Shown here piece by piece: positions 15,819 through 22,983 of a stretch of DNA of 25,384 bases. The stretch spans positions 1 to 25,384 of the forward strand of contig JBEVNX010000181.1 of NCBI GenBank assembly GCA_040507895.1, given 5' to 3'. Position numbers and translations under genes: made by a program. The notes under the pieces are model-generated. The model worked only from the letters and a program-made list of their open reading frames with translations. It ran no database searches and was not told the DNA's origin. The number at the start of each line of letters is the position of its first letter. The first letter of the stretch is position 1. Source of the stretch: JBEVNX01 sp040507895. Its GTDB lineage: Bacteria > Desulfobacterota > Binatia > JACPRU01.

Positions 15819-16730
15819 ATGGACATTCAAAGGATCAGCCCCAGCCCACGTCTCAAGAAGGTATTCGATCAGCTGCTGGTCACGCTGCGCGAGTTCATCC
15901 GCGAGCATCGGATCAATCATGACGAGTACCGGCAAGCCGTCGCCTTCATGCTCGACACAGCGCAAAAGGGTGAGATCCCGCTGCTGATGGACGTGCTGCT
16001 CGAAGCTACCGTCGATCAGGTCGATAGCGATGGGCGCACGGGTACGGCGAGCTCGGTCGAAGGTCCCTTTTACGTCGCGAACGCGCCCGAGATGAAGTCA
16101 CCCGCCGTGCTTCCGCATCGCACGAACGAGCCGGGTGAGGTCTTGTTTCTTTCGGGGTCGGTTCGCTCTACCGACGGATCGCCGCTCGTCGGCGCGATCG
16201 TCGACGTTTGGCAGGCGGACGCCGAGGGCAACTACTCACACTTCAACATCCCGGAGAAGGAAGCGCCTTTCAATCTGCGCGCGCGTGTCAGCACCGACAA
16301 GGATGGCGGCTTCGAGATTCAGACCTGGCTTCCATCGCCCTACCAGATCCCGAACGATGGCCCGACGGGGGCGGTTTTGCAGGCGACCGGACGGCATCCG
16401 TGGCGTCCCGCGCACGTGCATTTCCGGCTGTCACATCCCGGCTTCGCGACACTCACGACACAGCTCTTCGTAGCCGACGATCCCTGGATCGATTCGGATG
16501 TCGTCGGCGCGGTGAAGCCGCCGCTGGTAATCCACTTCGATCGTCACCAAAATGCGGCGGAGCTGCGCGAACGCGGGCTGGAGGGGTCTTTCCGCACCGC
16601 GCGCTACGACTTTGCGCTCGAACGCGCCGTGGCGAAGGCCGCCAAGCCTCGATCCGAGGACAATTCAAGTCGGGCGAAGCGATCGTCGAGGGACTTGGCG
16701 AGCGAATTGACGGCGAAGCCAAGGACTTGA
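15819..16730 (+). CDS. Intradiol ring-cleavage dioxygenase (catechol/hydroxyquinol 1,2-dioxygenase type)
   Basis: The 303-residue protein has an N-terminal helical dimerisation domain (about 1-75) and the beta-sandwich catalytic domain. The Fe(III) ligands are all present: Y139 in ADAEGNYSH, Y175 in LPSPYQIP, and H199 and H201 in RPAHVHFRLSHPGF. It should cleave a catechol or hydroxyquinol between the two hydroxyls to a cis,cis-muconate or maleylacetate. Size and domain plan fit the catechol/hydroxyquinol group rather than protocatechuate dioxygenase, but I cannot separate catechol from hydroxyquinol. From about residue 273 the tail is Lys/Arg/Ser-rich (PRSEDNSSRAKRSSRDLAS) and looks like an added, probably disordered extension. 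GGAGG lies five bases before the ATG. Confidence 0.9.
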   Translation: MDIQRISPSPRLKKVFDQLLVTLREFIREHRINHDEYRQAVAFMLDTAQKGEIPLLMDVLLEATVDQVDSDGRTGTASSVEGPFYVANAPEMKSPAVLPHRTNEPGEVLFLSGSVRSTDGSPLVGAIVDVWQADAEGNYSHFNIPEKEAPFNLRARVSTDKDGGFEIQTWLPSPYQIPNDGPTGAVLQATGRHPWRPAHVHFRLSHPGFATLTTQLFVADDPWIDSDVVGAVKPPLVIHFDRHQNAAELRERGLEGSFRTARYDFALERAVAKAAKPRSEDNSSRAKRSSRDLASELTAKPRT

Positions 16731-16772
16731 CGGCCGCAAATGCGAGCGTGGCGAGCCGCGCGTCGACCGCCC

Positions 16773-16937
16773 TCAGTCGCGCAACGCCCGGATCATGTGC
16801 CTTGCGAACGTCATCCGGCGCACCTCGTCGATCATTTGTTGGTAGCGCTGGCGGTTGCGGCCGATCGGGCGCAGGCGCGCGCGCTCCTCGCGCGAGGTCG
16901 CGGGAATGCTTGGCAGAATGAACAGCGCGAACTTCAT
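16773..16937 (-). pseudogene. Truncated luciferase-like monooxygenase remnant (54 codons)
   Basis: A short minus-strand frame reads MKFALFILPSIPATSREERA and continues LRPIGRNRQRYQQMIDEVRR. To my recollection this is the N-terminal start of bacterial-luciferase-like flavin monooxygenases of roughly 350-400 residues. After residue 41 homology stops, and the frame ends with MTFARHMIRALRD and TGA. The barrel, flavin and substrate residues are absent, so it cannot be an active enzyme. AAAGGAT lies upstream of the ATG, so it may still be translated. The abrupt end suggests an internal deletion joining the first 41 residues to an unrelated or C-terminal tail. It lies 22 bp downstream of the lipocalin-like gene on the same strand. 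Confidence 0.65.
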
Positions 16938-16959
16938 TCGGTGAGATCCTTTCCGGGCT

Positions 16960-17910
16960 TCACGCCCGAGAGCCGCGCTCCGCGCGGCGAAACGCCGACC
17001 AGTCGTGGACGGGCCACATGTCCTGATCTTCGCCCCAGGCGACGCGTCCGCCGACGCTCCAGCGGAGCAGGCTGTTCACGTCGATGAACGTGTGGCGCTC
17101 GAGGATGATTCGGCTGACCGGCTCGGCGACCGCGGTGAGCTCGCGGCCGGCGGCATCGACGCTGTTCAGCGAAACGCGTGTCACCCAGCCGAGCTCCGAG
17201 TCACGCTCGACGCGCCGCTCTCCGCCGGTCAAGCTTTCGGTCCGCCCATCGCGCCGCAGGAAGCCATAGGCGACGCGGTCACCGTCGGGCCTCGGATTGC
17301 TGACGGCGAGGAATGCCTCGTCGGCCGAGGCGGCGCCCGTCACGTACGCCGCGCGCCGCGGGCGGTCTTCGGGGCGGCGGCCCCAGGTGCGATCGCGCAT
17401 CGCCACGCAGTCGATGGCGATCCTCTCGCCGTGCAGCCGGAGCTCGCCCGTCACGCGGCCGAACTGATCGAAATGGCGCGCTTTGCCGAACGTCGATCCC
17501 CCGGCGGTCAGCGGTCGCGGCGGCATCACGCCATCGAAGCGGAGCGTGGCGCGCAAGCGATCGCCGTCCTCATAGCCGACGGCGTACGACATCGTCGGCT
17601 CGATCACCCGAATCGAGACACCGGTCGGAAGCCGCACGTCGGCGAGATCCGCGTTGGCGGGAAGCTCGAGAGCGGAGTAGTTGGCGGAGTAGGGGACCTC
17701 CCACGGCAGCGAAGCGCGGTCGTCCCACACCCACGCGCCGCCCGTCACCGTGCCGATGTTCGGGCGGATCAGCGTGTAGAACCAACCGCCGAGGCGCCGC
17801 TCGGCATTGTAGAACGAGAACCACGCGGTCTCGGTCTCCCACCAGTCGCTGCTCATCTGATCGAAGTGGGAATGGTCGTCCTGGGCGGTGAAGACCGGTT
17901 CGTCTGCCAT
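16960..17910 (-). CDS. Lipocalin-like DUF7064/DUF7065-type protein
   Basis: The 316-residue protein resembles the paired DUF7065/DUF7064 proteins of soil bacteria, a family with predicted beta-barrel halves and no established reaction. N-terminal half: EPVFTAQDDHSHF at 4-16, FSFYNAERRLGGWFYTLIR at 31-49. C-terminal half: IAIDCVAMRDRTWGRRPED (about 164-182), FLAVSNPRPDGDRVAYGFL. The conserved acidic-aromatic DRTWG(x)R motif is the best landmark. There is no signal peptide and no membrane helix. Relatives often occur beside phosphotransferase-like, acyl-CoA dehydrogenase and monooxygenase genes, as here. No clear Shine-Dalgarno sequence precedes the ATG. The family assignment is from memory of its motifs. 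The 54-codon luciferase-like remnant follows after 22 bp. Confidence 0.65.
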   Translation of the reverse strand: MADEPVFTAQDDHSHFDQMSSDWWETETAWFSFYNAERRLGGWFYTLIRPNIGTVTGGAWVWDDRASLPWEVPYSANYSALELPANADLADVRLPTGVSIRVIEPTMSYAVGYEDGDRLRATLRFDGVMPPRPLTAGGSTFGKARHFDQFGRVTGELRLHGERIAIDCVAMRDRTWGRRPEDRPRRAAYVTGAASADEAFLAVSNPRPDGDRVAYGFLRRDGRTESLTGGERRVERDSELGWVTRVSLNSVDAAGRELTAVAEPVSRIILERHTFIDVNSLLRWSVGGRVAWGEDQDMWPVHDWSAFRRAERGSRA

Positions 17911-17997
17911 GGCCGACTTGCTTAGGGCGCAAGACGGCCGTTTGTCTAGCCGTCGATCCAGCTTGTGCGCGAGAACGTCATCGGGTTAAGGTTCCGC

Positions 17998-18399
17998 GTG
18001 ATCCCCGCCCGGCGGATGCTCGAAGAAGTGATCGCTTCGCTTCGTGGCGTGATCGCGCCGGCGATCTCCGCTCCCTATCCGAAGACGCAAGCGTACATGG
18101 CGGCTGTCATCCTGGAGACCTTGGCGCGGGCGATCGAAGAGCGGAGCGACGTCGCCGAGGCGAAGAGGCGCTCGATCGAGCGGCTGTTCGCGGAGCTCGG
18201 GGCGCTCGGCGTCGGCGCGATGACGGAAGCACGAGGCAGCGTCGCTGACGACGAGCGTCTGGCCAAGCTCGTCGAGTCGCTCTATGCCGATCGCGAGCGA
18301 CTGGGCGAGGCGCGGTTCGCGGCGGCGAATCGACGCGTGCGCCAGACGCTTCGCGATCTGCTCGACGCGGATCTGAAGATCGCCGCGAGCAAGGAGTGA
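17998..18399 (+). CDS. Small helical hypothetical protein preceding an APH-like gene
   Basis: From a GTG at 17998 (TAAGG six bases upstream) the product is 133 residues; a GTG at 17965 would add 11 residues. It is almost entirely helical by eye: MLEEVIASLRGVIAPAI, KTQAYMAAVILETLARAIEE, and a long Arg/Glu/Ala-rich C-terminal region (SLYADRERLGEARFAAANRR) likely to form a coiled coil or helical bundle. No catalytic motif or membrane segment is seen. It ends 2 bp before the APH-fold gene, whose ribosome site overlaps its last codons, so the two are translationally coupled and probably work together. The function is unknown. Confidence 0.7.
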   Translation: MIPARRMLEEVIASLRGVIAPAISAPYPKTQAYMAAVILETLARAIEERSDVAEAKRRSIERLFAELGALGVGAMTEARGSVADDERLAKLVESLYADRERLGEARFAAANRRVRQTLRDLLDADLKIAASKE

Positions 18400-18401
18400 A
18401 A

Positions 18402-19433
18402 GTGGCGGCGAGCGCGATCGAGGATCGCATACGCGAGGACTTGCAGCGCAGGCTGCCCGGCGTCCGCGACCTCGCGCTCGAGAACTTCGTGCAGACGGCG
18501 GGAGGATGGTCGCACGAGACCTACATCTTCGATGCCAGCTGGAAGGAAGACGGCCGCGGGGTCCGGCGCGGCTTTTGTCTGCGCAAGGATCCGGGCGTCG
18601 GACTCTTGCGCGAGCTGTCGAGCCTCGAGGAGCAGTTCCGGGTGCTGAAGGCGCTCGAATCGACGCCCGCGCTGGCGCCCAAAGCATACTGGTACGAGCC
18701 TGACGCCGCGATCCTCGGCGGCCCGTTTCTCATCATGGAGAAGATCGAAGGCGACGTGCCCAACCCGTGGTCGAAGGCCGGGAAGCAGGTGTACGCGGAA
18801 GCGGCGGCACGCGGGACGTTGCCGCGTAGCTTCGTCGAGGCGCTGGCGACGCTCCACAACCTCGATTGGCGAGCGGCGGGACTCGATTTTCTCGGCGTGC
18901 CGGGGCCGGGGCGTGACTTCGCTCGCCGCGAGATCGCCAAGTGGGAGCGTCTCGCCCGCGAGTCGTCGGCCGAGCCGCAGCCCGTGCTTGCCGAGATCCT
19001 CGCGTGGCTGAAGGCGAACGCGCCCGAGGCCCAGCGGCTCGCGTTCGTACACGGCGCCTATCGCACCGGCAACCTGATCATTCACGAGGATCGCGTGGCC
19101 GCGATCCTCGATTGGGAGCTCCAGGTGATCGGCGACCCGATGTACGACGTCGCTTACGTGCTGTCGGACCTGAATCGCGAGGGCACGCCGCTCTTGTCCT
19201 ACGTGGTCGACCGCGGATTTTTCGTCGCGGAGTACGAGCGTCTGACCAGCCTCGAGATCGACTTCGAGGTCTGTCGCTACTACGACGTGCTTTACATGAT
19301 GCGGACCGCCGTCTTCTGGATCAGCGCCAGCGGGCTCTTCGCCGAGGGACGCAGCAAGGACTTGCGACTCGCGCGTACCACCTATGCGCTGCCGAGCGTG
19401 CTCGACATGGCGGCGAAGGCGATCGGGTTCTAG
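18402..19433 (+). CDS. APH-fold phosphotransferase family protein lacking the catalytic Asp
   Basis: With the GTG at 18402 (AAGGAG five bases upstream, inside the preceding gene) the product is 343 residues; GTG 18396 would add two. It has the aminoglycoside-phosphotransferase/ACAD10-11 N-domain plan: GGWSHETYIFDA nucleotide-loop region (about 35-46), FLIMEKIEGD (109-118), the Brenner-type loop FVHGAYRTGNLI, and the metal-binding ILDWELQVIGDPMYDVAYV. The loop normally reads HGDxxxxN. Here it is HGAxxxxN, with Ala 219 encoded by GCC at 19056-19058. N224 and D237 are retained. In bacteria such proteins are thought to phosphorylate hydroxyacyl-CoAs or other small molecules. Loss of the base suggests a pseudokinase, altered chemistry or a sequence error. 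Confidence 0.88.
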   Translation: MAASAIEDRIREDLQRRLPGVRDLALENFVQTAGGWSHETYIFDASWKEDGRGVRRGFCLRKDPGVGLLRELSSLEEQFRVLKALESTPALAPKAYWYEPDAAILGGPFLIMEKIEGDVPNPWSKAGKQVYAEAAARGTLPRSFVEALATLHNLDWRAAGLDFLGVPGPGRDFARREIAKWERLARESSAEPQPVLAEILAWLKANAPEAQRLAFVHGAYRTGNLIIHEDRVAAILDWELQVIGDPMYDVAYVLSDLNREGTPLLSYVVDRGFFVAEYERLTSLEIDFEVCRYYDVLYMMRTAVFWISASGLFAEGRSKDLRLARTTYALPSVLDMAAKAIGF

Positions 19434-19565
19434 CGGCGGCCAATGAATCGCATGATGGAGCGGGGCGACGGCCTGTCCAGCCGCTCGAGATGCCGAGTGG
19501 CGATGTCACTAGCGAGGAATCAGCGTTGCAATCGGCGACAAGGAGCTGGCTTCTCCCGTGACGCG

Positions 19566-20402
19566 TCAACGGAGCAGCGCGTCGGCCAACGGTTCGAGCA
19601 GGCGGGCCTGGTACGGCCCGCGCATCGAGAAGATCACCAGACCGACGCCCGCCGCGCCGAACGAGCGCGCTCGATCAGCCAGCTCGTTGGGATCCGCGTC
19701 GGCGGGCCACATCAGATGCACGGACCGGCGGATGGTTGCAGGGTCGCGCCCGATCGCCACGCAGTGCTGGTCGAGCACGTCGCTCAACTGCTTCCAGTGG
19801 GCCGGGCTCTCGGGGACGGTCATGTCCCAATGGTCGGCGAAGCGGGCGACCGTGCGTAGCGTGCGCTTAGGGCCCTTACCGCCGATCACGATGGGGATAC
19901 GTGCCTGCAGCGGTTTCGGCTCGCAGCGAGCATCCGTCAACGTGTAGTAGCGGCCCCGGAACGTCGTGCGCTCGTTGGCGAGCAGCGAGACGATCACCTC
20001 CATGCCCTCGTCGAAGCGATCCGCGCGCTCCTTCAGAGTGCCGAGGGGGATGCCGTAGGCGTTCGATTCCGGCTCGAACCAGCCGGCGCCGAGCCCGAGG
20101 CAGAACCGGCCGCCGGAGATGTGATCGACGGTGACCGCAGCATTGGCCGTGACTGCGGGGTGGCGGTAGTGCATTCCGTTCACCATGCAACCGAGACGCA
20201 GGCGCTTCGTCGCCTGCGCGAGCGCCGCCAGCATCGCCCAGCTCTCGAGATGGGGCCCGTCCATCGGCGCCGTGAGCGGGTAGAAGTGATCCATCGTCCA
20301 GGCCGACTCGAACACGTCGATTTCGTCGGCGGCGCGCCACACATCGAGGAATTGGGCCCACGTGCCGTGCTGCGGTGGTGTCTTGACTGCGAACGAAACC
20401 AT
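19566..20402 (-). CDS. LLM class F420-dependent oxidoreductase
   Basis: The 278-residue TIM-barrel protein belongs to the luciferase-like superfamily, F420-type branch. AWTMDHFYPL (34-43), RLRLGCMVNGMHYRHPAV (67-84), DHISGGRFCLGLGAGWFEPE (93-112) and IPIVIGGKGPKRTLRTVARF are the standard landmarks. It probably transfers hydride between reduced F420 (less likely FMN) and an unidentified organic substrate in the cytoplasm. GGAGG lies four bases before the ATG. The gene is divergent from the small cupin gene across 239 bp and convergent with the APH-like gene. The F420 dependence is a family inference; it would require cofactor genes elsewhere in the genome. Confidence 0.88.
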   Translation of the reverse strand: MVSFAVKTPPQHGTWAQFLDVWRAADEIDVFESAWTMDHFYPLTAPMDGPHLESWAMLAALAQATKRLRLGCMVNGMHYRHPAVTANAAVTVDHISGGRFCLGLGAGWFEPESNAYGIPLGTLKERADRFDEGMEVIVSLLANERTTFRGRYYTLTDARCEPKPLQARIPIVIGGKGPKRTLRTVARFADHWDMTVPESPAHWKQLSDVLDQHCVAIGRDPATIRRSVHLMWPADADPNELADRARSFGAAGVGLVIFSMRGPYQARLLEPLADALLR

Positions 20403-20580
20403 ATGACCTCCAGGTCGAAAGAGCGGCTGAGTGGTCGCGCGTGCCCTTTGCTGCGAGTTCGTTCAGACCATCCACATACCGCCTCGAGGGCACGGTCGAG
20501 CCATGTCGCTCACACTTCGACTCCGGTCGTCCACCGCCGAGCTCTGGCCGCGGGTGCGAACGCGGTGGCTCAACCGTGAC

Positions 20581-20609
20581 TTGAAAGTCTCCACGGAAGG
20601 GCGAACACT
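20581..20609 (+). promoter_or_regulatory. Candidate sigma-70 promoter of the cupin gene
   Basis: TTGAAA (20581-20586) and AACACT (20604-20609) are separated by exactly 17 bases and lie 32 bases before the cupin ATG, in the 239-bp region between divergent genes. Confidence 0.45.
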
Positions 20610-20641
20610 GTCGGCGATCGACGATGACCGAGGAGAGACGA

Positions 20642-20929
20642 ATGCCGGCCGACGAGCTTTCACCCATCGCAACCAAGGTGATCTACGAAGACGAATACGT
20701 TCGAGTCTGGAATCAAGTCGTGCCAGCGGGCGGTAAGATCGAAAAGCACGCGCACACGAACGACTCCTTCTTGTTGAACGTCACCGGGCATGGCCCGATC
20801 GAAGTCGCCTTTCATGAGCGCACGGGCGGGGAGCTCGGTGAGCATTTCACGTTTCGTCCAAAGCCCGGCACGGCAGACTTCATTCCGAAGGGTCACGTCG
20901 AGACCGCGCACAGCAAGGGCAAGGAATAG
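20642..20929 (+). CDS. Small cupin-domain protein, probably interrupted by an amber codon
   Basis: The 95-residue product is a single-domain cupin: VPAGGKIEKHAHTNDSF (27-43) with H36 and H38 as likely metal ligands, then GPIEVAF and a PGTADFIPKGHVETAHSKGKE strand pair. Such small cupins bind a metal and may act as isomerases, dioxygenases or sensors; the role here is unknown. The start has GGAG five bases upstream; an ATG at 20624 is less likely. The TAG at 20927-20929 comes early. Immediately after it the same frame continues RAVLVELKRR to a TGA at 20960-20962, which is the expected C-terminal strand of this cupin group. The intact protein would be 106 residues. Confidence 0.7.
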   Translation: MPADELSPIATKVIYEDEYVRVWNQVVPAGGKIEKHAHTNDSFLLNVTGHGPIEVAFHERTGGELGEHFTFRPKPGTADFIPKGHVETAHSKGKE

Positions 20930-21058
20930 CGCGCGGTGCTCGTGGAGCTGAAGCGGCGCTGACTTGCCGATCGGGCGCCTGGTTTAAAGGAGCCATCCGT
21001 CATCACTGCGGATCCGCGTCGATGACGGTCCCTTCCCCTCACTCAGCAGGAGTCACCC

Positions 21059-21703
21059 ATGTTGACGGTACATCATCTGAACAATTCACGCTCGCAACGC
21101 ATCGTCTGGCTCTGCGAGGAGCTCGGCATCGAGTACAAGCTGGTCAAGCACCAGCGAAACCCGGAAACCCAGCGCTCGCCGGATTCGTTGAACAAGGTTC
21201 ACCCCCTTGGCAAGGCGCCGACCATCGAACACGACGGCCAGGTCATCATCGAAACCGACGCCATCATCGAATACATCTGCAACGTGTGCGCCGATGGTCG
21301 CCTCGGTCGCGGCCCGAAGTCGCCAGACTACGGTCAGTACCTGCAGTGGCTGGCCTATTCCGAAGGCACCTTGTTCCCCGGCCTCGCGGTCGATCTCATC
21401 TACGCTTGGACAGGCGGCGGCAACGCGACCTTCATGGGGTTTTTCGACGTCGAGATCATGAAGAACCACAAGTACGTCGAAGACACGGTCAAGAATCAGG
21501 ACTACGTCTTGCGCTCGGGCTTCTCGGCCGCGGACATCAACCTCGGCTGGACGCTCGAATTCAGCGAGTGCCGCGGTCGCCTGAAGACGTTCCCGGCCTT
21601 GCGCGCCTACCTCTCACGGCTGCGCGCGCGCGACGGATACAAGCGCGCCATCGAACGAGGCGGGCCGCAGGATCTGTCCGTGTTCTCGGCCGGCGTAACC
21701 TGA
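21059..21703 (+). CDS. Glutathione S-transferase family protein
   Basis: The 214-residue protein has a thioredoxin-like N-domain beginning MLTVHHLNNSRSQRIVWLCE, with S10 or S12 at the thiol-activating position, the cis-proline at P54 in LGKAPTIEHDG, and the glutathione-binding acidic E65 in IIETDAIIEYI. An all-helical C-domain follows (about 85-205). It should conjugate or reduce substrates with glutathione, or act as a glutathione-dependent isomerase or lyase. Such roles are common in aromatic and halogenated-compound breakdown, but no substrate can be assigned. CAGGAG lies six bases before the ATG at 21059. It is followed after 49 bp by an F420-type oxidoreductase on the same strand. Confidence 0.88.
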   Translation: MLTVHHLNNSRSQRIVWLCEELGIEYKLVKHQRNPETQRSPDSLNKVHPLGKAPTIEHDGQVIIETDAIIEYICNVCADGRLGRGPKSPDYGQYLQWLAYSEGTLFPGLAVDLIYAWTGGGNATFMGFFDVEIMKNHKYVEDTVKNQDYVLRSGFSAADINLGWTLEFSECRGRLKTFPALRAYLSRLRARDGYKRAIERGGPQDLSVFSAGVT

Positions 21704-21752
21704 TCGCGATCCAGGGAAGCGGACGGCCGCTCCACCGTTCACGCCGCCGCCG

Positions 21753-22775
21753 ATGACGCGTGCGAAACGGATAGGACTGATGCTCTGGCCGGCGCCGGCC
21801 CTCGATGCCGGCTTCGAGCGCGGCGTATGGGCAGAGCAGGCCGGCTTCGATGATCTATGGTTGCCGGACGGCGAGGGCTTTCAGGATCCGGTGGCGCTGG
21901 CCGCCGCGCTCGGTGTGGCGACGCAGCGCATTCGGCTTTGTACGGGTGTCGTACCGGTGTTCAATCGTCCGCCGCCCGTGTTGGCGACGGGGGTGATCGC
22001 AGCCGAAGAGCGGGCTCCCGGTCGCTTCGTATTGGGACTCGGCGCGTCCACAGGAAACATGGTGGATCGGTGGTACGGGCTGCCATTTGAGCGGCCGCTG
22101 ACCCGCGTGCGCGAAACCGTCGCCTTGTTGCGGCGGATCCTCCTCGGCGAGAAGACCGACTTCGCCGGCCTCACGTTGCGGAGCCAGGGTTTTCGGCTGC
22201 AGGGCCTGCCGTCGGGACCCGTGCCCATCTATCTCGCAGCGATGGGGGCGAGGATGCTGCAGCTCGCCGGCGAGATCGCCGATGGCGTGGTTCTGAACGA
22301 CTTTACGCCGCCCGACCGCCTGCCGTGGGCTTTGGAGCAAATCGACATCGGCGCGAAGCGCGGCGGCCGCCGCGCGGATGATCTCGAGATCGTCAAGCGC
22401 CGCGCCGTGGTGCTCGCGGAAGATGACGACGAAGTCCACGAAGCGGTCGGCTTCTTCCGGAGATATCTAGCCTTCTACGGATCCGCGCCGGGCTATCAGG
22501 CGATCATGCGAGAGCTGGGCTATGGCGAATCGGTTGAAGCAATCCGCGCGGGCTATGCGACGCGTGACCGGAGGCGCACGACCAACGCGATCAGCGATGC
22601 GATGGTGACCCGGATCTGCACGTTCGGATCGGCCGCGCTCTGCCAGGCGCGGCTACGTGAGGACTACGCGGGCGGAGTCGACACGGTCGCGGTCAGTCCG
22701 CAAGCGGGCGATGCGACGGCCTTTGCGCGTGCTGCGTCGGCATTTGCGGCGAGCTCATTCAAGCCATCGAGCTAG
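21753..22775 (+). CDS. LLM class flavin/F420-dependent oxidoreductase
   Basis: The 340-residue TIM-barrel protein is of the Mer/F420-dependent reductase type: RIGLMLWPAPALDAGFERGV at the N-terminus, GFDDLWLPDGEGFQDPV (30-46), RIRLCTGVVPVFNRPP (59-74), RFVLGLGASTGNMVDRWYG (91-109) and GPVPIYLAAMGARMLQLAGE for the phosphate-binding region. It should catalyse hydride transfer using F420 or FMN on an unknown substrate. It shares little obvious identity with the other F420-type protein at 19566-20402, so it is not a recent tandem copy. No Shine-Dalgarno sequence is visible before the ATG at 21753. It may be translated from the glutathione S-transferase transcript. Confidence 0.85.
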   Translation: MTRAKRIGLMLWPAPALDAGFERGVWAEQAGFDDLWLPDGEGFQDPVALAAALGVATQRIRLCTGVVPVFNRPPPVLATGVIAAEERAPGRFVLGLGASTGNMVDRWYGLPFERPLTRVRETVALLRRILLGEKTDFAGLTLRSQGFRLQGLPSGPVPIYLAAMGARMLQLAGEIADGVVLNDFTPPDRLPWALEQIDIGAKRGGRRADDLEIVKRRAVVLAEDDDEVHEAVGFFRRYLAFYGSAPGYQAIMRELGYGESVEAIRAGYATRDRRRTTNAISDAMVTRICTFGSAALCQARLREDYAGGVDTVAVSPQAGDATAFARAASAFAASSFKPSS

Positions 22776-22806
22776 AACCGGTTGGGATTCGCCGCCCTTC
22801 ATAGCC

Positions 22807-22863
22807 GAGATGCCCCACTCCGCTGATCGATGGTGCGCCCGCCGTCAGTCAGTCGGGCATCTC
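22807..22863. repeat. Perfect 9-bp inverted repeat with a long spacer
   Basis: GAGATGCCC (22807-22815) and GGGCATCTC (22855-22863) are exact reverse complements 39 bases apart, in the gap between the F420-type gene and the next CoA-transferase. It could be the base of a structured RNA or terminator; no T-run follows directly. Confidence 0.35.
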
Positions 22864-22956
22864 TCCGTCGTCCGGGGTGTTGGACGGCTCCGTTCTCCGG
22901 TGGAAGCCCGCAAATCGTAGCTTGACCATGACGCGTATGGTGCGCTAGGCGCGAAT

Positions 22957-22974
22957 CGTGCGATCGGTCGCACG
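22957..22974 (+). promoter_or_regulatory. Dyad abutting the ribosome-binding site of a CoA-transferase gene
   Basis: CGTGCGA (22957-22963) and TCGCACG (22968-22974) form a perfect 7-bp hairpin with a TCGG loop, directly against GGGAGG, the Shine-Dalgarno of the GTG start at 22984. It could be an operator or an RNA stem controlling translation. A weak promoter-like pair (TTGACC at 22922-22927, TAGGCG at 22946-22951) lies just upstream. Confidence 0.4.
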
Positions 22975-22983
22975 GGAGGATCC

